From Campylobacteraceae bacterium (GTDB lineage Bacteria; Campylobacterota; Campylobacteria; Campylobacterales; Sulfurospirillaceae), in NCBI GenBank assembly GCA_019162915.1, contig JAFLKZ010000027.1:1-32278 (forward strand): DNA of 32,278 bases, in the 5' to 3' direction. Positions 27,514-32,278 of the stretch are shown one piece after another. Below the pieces are notes generated by a model, which had not been told where the DNA came from, searched no databases, and worked only from the letters and a program-made list of their open reading frames with translations. The translations under genes were made by a program, and so were the position numbers. How positions within the stretch are numbered: the stretch's first letter is position 1; every line of letters starts with the position of its first letter.

Positions 27514-28200
27514 ATGAATGATTTAGTACATTTAGCAATTATCATGGATGGAAATGGAAGATGGGCGACAAGGCAAAATAAAGAACGCTCTTACGGACAT
27601 AAAGAAGGTACCAAAAATGTGAGAGAAATAACCAAATACGCTTCTAAAATGGGCATAAAATATCTAAGCCTCTATGCATTTAGTACTGAAAACTGGAATC
27701 GTCCTAAAGCAGAAGTTGCCATACTGATGAAACTACTTTCAAAATTTTTAAAAACAGAAATGGTGATGCTTAGCGAAAATAATATTAAATTTGATGTGAT
27801 AGGCGATATGAGTAAATTTTCCACTTCTTTACAAAATGAGATAGCCAACGCCAAAGAGATGACCAAACACTGCACGGGTATGACACAAGTAATCGCCATT
27901 AATTACGGCGGACAAGATGAAATTATTCGAGCTATTAATAAAGCTACTCAAAAGCATGAAAAGATTACCAAAGAGATACTTGAAGAGTTTTTAGACACAG
28001 CAGGCATGCCGCCTGTGGATGTTCTTATACGAACAGGAGGCGATTATCGACTTTCCAATTTTTTATTATGGCAGTCTGCATATGCAGAGCTTTTTTTCAC
28101 AAAAACGCTTTGGCCAGAGTTTTCCTCCGGCGAACTTGAAGCGATTGTTTCAGAGTATATGAGTACGGAAAGAAGATTTGGTGGAGTTGTGGGGAATTGA
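27514..28200 (+). CDS. uppS: Undecaprenyl diphosphate synthase
   Basis: A cis-prenyltransferase that makes the C55 carrier lipid precursor for peptidoglycan and other envelope polymers. The 228-residue protein has IMDGNGRWA with the catalytic Asp, the YAFSTENWNRP block, and the RTGGDYRLSNFLLWQSAYAEL diphosphate-binding/dimer motif. The length is normal for Campylobacterota. The ribosome site is weak. The last seven codons and stop are the complement of the acceptor end of the oppositely oriented ssrA, so the two genes overlap by 22 bases. Confidence 0.95.
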   Translation: MNDLVHLAIIMDGNGRWATRQNKERSYGHKEGTKNVREITKYASKMGIKYLSLYAFSTENWNRPKAEVAILMKLLSKFLKTEMVMLSENNIKFDVIGDMSKFSTSLQNEIANAKEMTKHCTGMTQVIAINYGGQDEIIRAINKATQKHEKITKEILEEFLDTAGMPPVDVLIRTGGDYRLSNFLLWQSAYAELFFTKTLWPEFSSGELEAIVSEYMSTERRFGGVVGN

Positions 28201-28552
28201 ACCCCAGTCCAAAAATAGCCACCTATGACGTCTACATGCTTAGATATTGTTGATAGTTTTTAATCTTGCTTCGTACGACAATCAGAAAACTACGCAAGAC
28301 GAGCCTTTAACTTCACTACATGTAAAGGCGTTCATGTAGTATATCTATCATTGCTATGATACTTCCCAATCCTCCTTAGATAGCATTAAAGGGGGAAGCA
28401 GTCCGCTATTTGTTAAACTTACGCTACAGCGTAAGCAGGACGATAGTTACTGTTGTTAGCAGTTATTGTTTGAAGGTTTTGTAACGAAAGGCCCTCACTT
28501 CCGACATGCAGCCATAAGCTAACACTACTCCTGTCGAAGCCATGTCAACCCC
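28179..28552 (-). ncRNA. ssrA: Transfer-messenger RNA (tmRNA)
   Basis: The trans-translation RNA that rescues stalled ribosomes with SmpB. The 5' end GGGGTTG (28552-28546) pairs with CAACTCC (28189-28183), followed by A and an encoded CCA, forming the tRNA-like acceptor stem. The T arm is readable as CTGGGGTTCAATTCCCCA. The tag frame at 28460-28419 begins with GCT and translates to ANNSNYRPAYAVA followed by TAA, close to the epsilonproteobacterial tag type. The 374-base length is normal. An ACTACATGTAAA site forms part of a hairpin (ACTACATG with CATGTAGT). The promoter should lie in 28553-28633. Confidence 0.97.
28315..28326. repeat. ACTACATGTAAA site, copy 15 (inside ssrA, imperfect)
   Basis: One arm is perfect. 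It is part of a structural stem of the tmRNA and may be coincidental. Confidence 0.35.
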
Positions 28553-28602
28553 ATAAAAACAGTGTAATTTTACCATATAAAACCATTTTTAGCAAATTTT
28601 GT

Positions 28603-28608
28603 TATAAT
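28603..28608 (+). promoter_or_regulatory. -10 box for the lipoprotein gene
   Basis: TATAAT in the T-rich context TTTTGTTATAATTGC, 26 bases before the start codon, in the gap that also carries the divergent ssrA promoter. Confidence 0.5.
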
Positions 28609-28633
28609 TGCTTAAATTAAATGAGGAATATCG

Positions 28634-29155
28634 TTGAAAAAATTAATATCGTACAGTGTGAAATTATCGTTTTTATTTGCTTTTTTTATGGTTATGCAAG
28701 GATGTGCAGCAAAATCACCAGTCCCTGAAGCCAATACTCAAAATCTTTCCAAAGAGCAACAAGCAAGTTATGAAACCAAAAATCCAAAACTTTCCAACTT
28801 AGTAGGCAAAAATTACGTTAAAGGTATCGTTACGGCACTTAACCGTGAAAGTTCTAGTCAAACATGGAATTATGTGATAGAAGGCGTTGATACGACCAAT
28901 GGAAAGCTACCATATGTTAACTTTAACAATAAAACCGTGCTTGCAAATGAAGGCGACCTTGTTCATGCTTCATTCGATGGAAATAAATTGACGCAGATGT
29001 TAGTTATCAAAGAAGGATATTTTAAAGGTGGAAAGCGTCAAGAAGTTGTGCCTATACCTAAAAAAAGTAATTTAGGTGAAAAAACAGCTACCAAAAGAGA
29101 TAAAGCGCATCAAATTTTAGCAGTACCACAAGAAGAGTCGATTAGACTCAATTAA
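28634..29155 (+). CDS. Lipoprotein of unknown function
   Basis: A 173-residue precursor with a lipoprotein signal peptide: basic start, hydrophobic core and lipobox MQGC, cleaved before the Cys at about residue 24. The mature part is charged and contains a small strand-rich domain (YVKGIVTALNRESSSQTWNYVIEG, then NKTVLANEGDLVHASFDGN). Its C-terminal tail is rich in Lys. I do not recognise a family. The start is TTG with GAGGA seven bases upstream. It stands alone behind its own promoter and ends before a hairpin. Confidence 0.8.
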   Translation: MKKLISYSVKLSFLFAFFMVMQGCAAKSPVPEANTQNLSKEQQASYETKNPKLSNLVGKNYVKGIVTALNRESSSQTWNYVIEGVDTTNGKLPYVNFNNKTVLANEGDLVHASFDGNKLTQMLVIKEGYFKGGKRQEVVPIPKKSNLGEKTATKRDKAHQILAVPQEESIRLN

Positions 29156-29250
29156 TTCTCAAGAAGTTTACCTTTGTTAACCGATCGTTTACTTTGAGTT
29201 CATATACTTTCATCAGCGAATTTCATATTTTCTTTTGAATTTATGACTCA

Positions 29251-29277
29251 AAGGGGCGACCGCCAAGCGTCCCTTTT
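29251..29277. terminator. Terminator between the lipoprotein and histidine kinase genes
   Basis: AAGGGGCG pairs with CGTCCCTT (one G-U) across a 9-base loop, followed by TT. It serves two convergent genes. The rest of the 120-base gap shows nothing else. Confidence 0.55.
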
Positions 29278-30838
29278 AACTTTCCCTCTCTAACTCAATC
29301 GTAAAAATAGCTCCTCCCTCTTCATTCTTCCCCTCCAACTTTCCTTTCATACTCTTTTCAATGATAAGTTTTGCCATATAAAGTCCGATGCCAATACCTT
29401 CATTTTGTTCTTTCGTGCTCACATAAGGCTCAAAGATTTTTTCTATCGGCACTATGGTGATGCCTCCACCGTTATCTTGGATACTTAAATGCACTACATC
29501 TTCATAGCGTCTAAGCTTGATGATGATTTTTGGATTGAGTGTGTACGATGCGATGATGGCGTCTTTTGCATTAGATAAAAGATTTAAAAGCACTTGTTCA
29601 TATTCACTTTTATAGCCTAACACTTTTTCATCTTTGGGGATATCTACTTCTATCTTAATGCTTTGGTTGGTGATAGACTTCCCGATGATACGCAAAACTT
29701 CATCTACTGATTGAGCGATACTAAAGTATTTCTTGTCTTTATTGGGCATGAAAAAATTTCTAAAATCATCAATAGTATGTGACATATACTCTACGATATT
29801 TTCAGCCTCAACACATTTAGTTTCCATCGAGTTTTTATCTAGTTTCCCCATTTTATGTTTGAGTTTAAGGGTCATCATCAAAGCAGAGAGTTGCGAGAGT
29901 GGTTGTCGCCATTGATGAGCGATGTTGCTTATCATCTCTCCTAAAGCGATAAATTTTGATTTTTGAATGAGCAGTTGTTCTTGTTCTCTATTTTTTTCAA
30001 TTTCTTCTAAAACACGACTTTCCAACGTTTTGTTAAGATTTTCGAGTTCAAGCGTTTTTTGTTTGACCTGTGCATTGTAGCCATTTAAAAATTTTTCGAT
30101 TCTTTTACCTAGCACGATAGCAAAAGTATTAGCGATAAAAGAAAAAAGCAAAAATATCAAAATGGCAGAGCTAGCTTCCATTTGTACTTTTTGTTTAAAT
30201 TTTTCTTTCGCTAAAGCGTTTTCTTTGTCAATGTCGTCTAAGTATTCTCCAGCTGCAATGATGAGGTTCCAATCTTTATAAAACTTAAAATACGATACTT
30301 TAGGACGAACAACACTACTTTCAGGTTTTTTATACATATAATCCACAAATGAAAAACCCTTTTCATGAATATCTTTAAGAAAAATCTTTCTAAATGCTTT
30401 GCCATTATCATCGGTATAAGAATCCGAGATATAGTTTCCCTCCAAATCAGGGCGATTAGGGTTGATAAGCATTTTGGCAAAGTTTTCACCACCTTGGCTA
30501 TTTTCAACCTCATAAACAAAAATATAGTTGTTCTGATCCGTTCCAAACCGTATACTTCTTATCCAATCGTAAAGTTCTTTTTTAAATGCTTCTTCATCTT
30601 CCCCCCTAAGCGTAGCTCGCTTAAATGCAATAAAATCGATGATAGAATCAACTTCTCTCTTCAGCATATTGCGCTGATTTTCGATAAAAGTTTTTCGGTT
30701 GTCTTCTATTTGTGTTTCAAGAATTTCATACTGCTTGGTGATGAAAAAATAGCCATTAAAGAGCATGAGTGAAGAGATGATAAAAATAGTACTAAAAATA
30801 ATGATATTAGATATGTTACTTTCTTTGATGATTTTCAT
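29276..30838 (-). CDS. Cache-domain sensor histidine kinase
   Basis: A 520-residue membrane-bound kinase. Membrane segments at about 13-33 and 223-244 flank a periplasmic single-Cache domain (NNYIFVYEVEN, LINPNRPDLEGNYI, YFKFYKDWNLIIAAGEYLDDI). That domain type commonly binds small carboxylates or other metabolites. The cytoplasmic part has a coiled coil (255-295) and a His box IALGEMISNIAHQWRQPLSQL with the phospho-acceptor at His308. The ATPase motifs are NLLSNAKDAI, DNGGG and GIGIGLYMAKLI. It is divergent from an OmpR-type regulator, its probable partner. The signal is unknown. Confidence 0.92.
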   Translation of the reverse strand: MKIIKESNISNIIIFSTIFIISSLMLFNGYFFITKQYEILETQIEDNRKTFIENQRNMLKREVDSIIDFIAFKRATLRGEDEEAFKKELYDWIRSIRFGTDQNNYIFVYEVENSQGGENFAKMLINPNRPDLEGNYISDSYTDDNGKAFRKIFLKDIHEKGFSFVDYMYKKPESSVVRPKVSYFKFYKDWNLIIAAGEYLDDIDKENALAKEKFKQKVQMEASSAILIFLLFSFIANTFAIVLGKRIEKFLNGYNAQVKQKTLELENLNKTLESRVLEEIEKNREQEQLLIQKSKFIALGEMISNIAHQWRQPLSQLSALMMTLKLKHKMGKLDKNSMETKCVEAENIVEYMSHTIDDFRNFFMPNKDKKYFSIAQSVDEVLRIIGKSITNQSIKIEVDIPKDEKVLGYKSEYEQVLLNLLSNAKDAIIASYTLNPKIIIKLRRYEDVVHLSIQDNGGGITIVPIEKIFEPYVSTKEQNEGIGIGLYMAKLIIEKSMKGKLEGKNEEGGAIFTIELERES

Positions 30839-30917
30839 AAAACTCCACCTACTTTAAAGATTTAATAGAAAGAAAAAAGAAAATATATTATCATATATAC
30901 CGCTCTTCTTCAAAGTT

Positions 30918-30929
30918 CTTACATGTAAA
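30918..30929. repeat. CTTACATGTAAA site, copy 16 (before the response regulator)
   Basis: Perfect 10-bp core, eight bases before the ATG. Its last bases (TAAAGG) also form the ribosome site. Confidence 0.75.
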
Positions 30930-30937
30930 GGTTATTT

Positions 30938-31612
30938 ATGGATGAAAAATTATTAAAAAAATTAGCAAATTATAGAGTTTTATACGCAGAAGATGATGAT
31001 GGAGTGAGAGAAAATGTCCATGAACTTTTAAGTTTACTCTTTAAAGAGGTCACTCTCGCCTCCGATGGAGAAGAAGCTTATGAACTTTTTTTGCAAAGTA
31101 AGCCAGATTTGGTTATCACGGATATTAAAATGCCTCGCTTAAGTGGGATTGAGCTTGCAAAAAAGATACGCTCACACGATGATGAAGCCCAAATTATCAT
31201 TATCACCGCCTATACAGAAGTTGATTTTATGCTTGATGCCATAGAACTCTCTTTGCTTCGCTACATCGTAAAACCTATCACAGAATCTAAACTTTTTGAA
31301 GCATTGGAAAAATTTTTACAGTTTAAAGAAAAGACAAATTTAAAAGAACTAGCACAAGATTGGTACTACGACAATCTCCAAAAGGTCGTCATACACGAGA
31401 GTGACATCTACGAACTCACGAAAAAAGAATCAAAGTTTATTGAGTTGCTTTTATCCAAAGATTCTATCATCACCTATGAAGAGATAGAACAAAAGCTCTG
31501 GGACAGCGAATACATGAGCCTCAATGCCCTTCGGTTGATGATAAAAAATTTACGTAAAAAATTACCAGAAGACACTTTGAAAAATATCCAAGGCATAGGG
31601 TATAAATTGTAA
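30938..31612 (+). CDS. OmpR-type response regulator
   Basis: A 224-residue regulator. The receiver domain has AEDD near 17-20, the phospho-acceptor Asp62 in VITDIKMP, Thr90 in ITAYT and Lys112 in VKP. The C-terminal winged helix ends ALRLMIKNLRKKLPEDTLKNIQGIGYKL, the OmpR/PhoB trans_reg_C pattern. It lies head to head with the Cache histidine kinase and most likely receives its phosphate. The 99-base gap between them should hold both promoters and the operator. The AAAGG ribosome site overlaps the TACATGTAAA palindrome. Confidence 0.93.
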   Translation: MDEKLLKKLANYRVLYAEDDDGVRENVHELLSLLFKEVTLASDGEEAYELFLQSKPDLVITDIKMPRLSGIELAKKIRSHDDEAQIIIITAYTEVDFMLDAIELSLLRYIVKPITESKLFEALEKFLQFKEKTNLKELAQDWYYDNLQKVVIHESDIYELTKKESKFIELLLSKDSIITYEEIEQKLWDSEYMSLNALRLMIKNLRKKLPEDTLKNIQGIGYKL

Positions 31613-31617
31613 TGTGC

Positions 31618-31623
31618 TATAAT
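31618..31623 (+). promoter_or_regulatory. -10 box for the MntA/HepT-like pair
   Basis: TGCTATAAT, an extended -10, begins five bases after the response regulator stop. The following TTTACATGTAAG (31625-31636) would lie at or just after the transcription start. Confidence 0.55.
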
Positions 31624-31624
31624 G

Positions 31625-31636
31625 TTTACATGTAAG
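31625..31636. repeat. TTTACATGTAAG site, copy 17 (before the MntA-type gene)
   Basis: Perfect 10-bp core between the -10 box and the ribosome site. Confidence 0.75.
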
Positions 31637-31652
31637 GATAAAGGATCTAAAA

Positions 31653-31946
31653 ATGACAAAAGCTTTCATATTGAATTTTTTAAACGAACACAAAAAAGAA
31701 TTAAATGAAAAATATGGGATCACTAAAATAGGTCTTTTTGGAAGTTATGCAAGAGATGAGCAAACAGATGAAAGCGATATTGATTTAGCATGCGAAATGA
31801 CAAAAGAAAAGAAGACGCTTCATACTTTCTTACAATTTAAAAGAGAAATGGAAGCGGTTTTTGGTAAAAAAGTTGATTTGGGTATAGAAAGCACCTTGAA
31901 GCCTATCGCACGAGAGTACATTCAAAAAGAGATTATTTATGTCTAA
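31653..31946 (+). CDS. MntA-type minimal nucleotidyltransferase (antitoxin)
   Basis: A 97-residue minimal nucleotidyltransferase. The signature GSYARDEQTDESDID is exactly GS-x10-DxD, and the third acidic residue is in KKVDLG, so the active site looks intact. In characterised MntA/HepT toxin-antitoxin systems this enzyme silences a HEPN RNase by adding AMP to a Tyr of the RX4HXY motif. The downstream gene overlaps by eight bases and encodes such a motif. The ribosome site is AAAGGA. It has its own promoter, so it is probably not part of the response regulator operon. Confidence 0.85.
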   Translation: MTKAFILNFLNEHKKELNEKYGITKIGLFGSYARDEQTDESDIDLACEMTKEKKTLHTFLQFKREMEAVFGKKVDLGIESTLKPIAREYIQKEIIYV

Positions 31947-32115
31947 ACGAGATATTAAGCTTTTCATTTATGATATCAAAGACTTTAGAAACCTTTTGAT
32001 TCATGAGTATTTTGGCGTTGACCATGAAATTGTTTGGAATACCATTTGTAAAGATGTGCCAAAATTGAAAATAACCATCGACCAAATCATCACAGAAATA
32101 ACAAAAGATAATTAA
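31939..32115 (+). CDS. Shortened HEPN/HepT-type protein (58 residues)
   Basis: Too short for the ORF track. It begins at the ATG overlapping the MntA-type stop. The start MSKRDIKLFIYDI matches the usual HEPN start. After only a few residues the frame jumps to DFRNLLIHEYFGVD, which carries the catalytic RX4HXY motif, and then to the usual C-terminal IVWNTICKDVPKLK. Family members are typically about 110 residues, so roughly 50-60 residues of the helical core appear to be lost in frame. It may be an inactive remnant of the toxin or an unusually small form. The Tyr target of the antitoxin is retained. Confidence 0.75.
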   Translation: MSKRDIKLFIYDIKDFRNLLIHEYFGVDHEIVWNTICKDVPKLKITIDQIITEITKDN

Positions 32116-32246
32116 AAATATTTTAACCTTTCATCGCAACTTTATTACGAAAATACCAAATTCATCTCATTTCCCTAAAGATTTATTGAAATTTCCAAAA
32201 TTTTGTGATAGACTTACCTCGCATTTAAAAAATTCAAGGAGACAAT

Positions 32247-32278
32247 ATGAAATTAGCTAAACTTAGCTTGGCGGCTAT
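32247..32278 (+). CDS. Start of an exported protein, probably an outer-membrane porin (partial)
   Basis: Only the first ten codons are present: MKLAKLSLAA, the opening of a signal peptide, with AAGGAGA five to eleven bases upstream. Campylobacterota porins often start this way, but no mature sequence is visible. The 131-base gap before it holds AT-rich promoter-like sequence and no other gene. Confidence 0.45.
   Translation, partial: MKLAKLSLAA

Noticed and set aside
30365-30772. 135-codon plus-strand ORF
   Set aside because: It is the shadow of the histidine kinase gene on the other strand, with no ribosome site and no recognisable protein.

Overview
The window looks like a chromosomal segment of a Campylobacterota (epsilonproteobacterial) species. 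The closest match from memory is Sulfurospirillum, but the genus is an inference. The evidence is low GC by eye (mid-30s percent), many TTG/GTG starts, T-rich promoters with TATAAT-like -10 boxes, and gene orders remembered from Campylobacter/Helicobacter: tatA-argS, nadD/rsfS next to gap-pgk-tpiA-fabI, nusA next to an HP0268-type gene and miaB, and tilS-rimO next to prfB. No phage, insertion sequence, rRNA, tRNA or CRISPR array was seen. Almost everything is core housekeeping.

Layout. 1-2839 (+): a gene end (perhaps gmk), tatA, argS and a membrane-anchored DNA/RNA non-specific nuclease. 2836-4441: a PerR/Fur-type regulator divergent from a di-haem cytochrome c peroxidase, with a palindrome cluster between them. 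4462-5343 (-): a NadD-RsfS fusion that keeps an internal Shine-Dalgarno and ATG for RsfS alone. 5451-10352 (+): gap-pgk-tpiA-fabI, an orphan peptide-type ABC permease and a tiny entericidin-like lipoprotein. 10398-11510 (-): nusA. 11757-16171 (+): HP0268-type protein, miaB, a DUF374 acyltransferase, then three genes with PilM/PilN/PilO architecture. 16140-19259 (-): panC-rimO-tilS. 19317-22896 (+): prfB (RF2, no frameshift), an unknown protein, a DUF945-like protein and an EI24 membrane protein. 22879-27299 (-): single-domain asparaginase-like protein, dnaX, an EamA/DMT exporter and rho. 27514-29155: uppS (+) overlapping the 3' end of ssrA (tmRNA, -), then a lipoprotein (+). 29276-31612: divergent Cache-domain histidine kinase and OmpR-type response regulator. 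31653-32115: an MntA-type nucleotidyltransferase with a strikingly shortened HEPN (HepT) partner. 32247-end: start of an exported protein.

The strongest unexplained signal is the 12-bp palindrome TTTACATGTAAA. The 10-bp core TTACATGTAA occurs 12 times, and five further sites have one arm altered, giving 17 sites in 32 kb. By hand estimate about 0.1 copies of the core are expected. Six sites lie in the roughly 5% of the window that is non-coding. Two of these form the arms of a terminator, and four lie 4-16 nt upstream of start codons (perR-like gene, EamA exporter, response regulator, MntA-type gene). A seventh is inside ssrA. In genes the motif is mostly read as Leu-His-Val. It resembles a DNA-uptake or chromosome-organisation word, or a global regulator site, more than a single-gene operator. 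The other notable items are the NadD-RsfS fusion, the miniature HepT, the Pil-like trio and the uppS/ssrA overlap.
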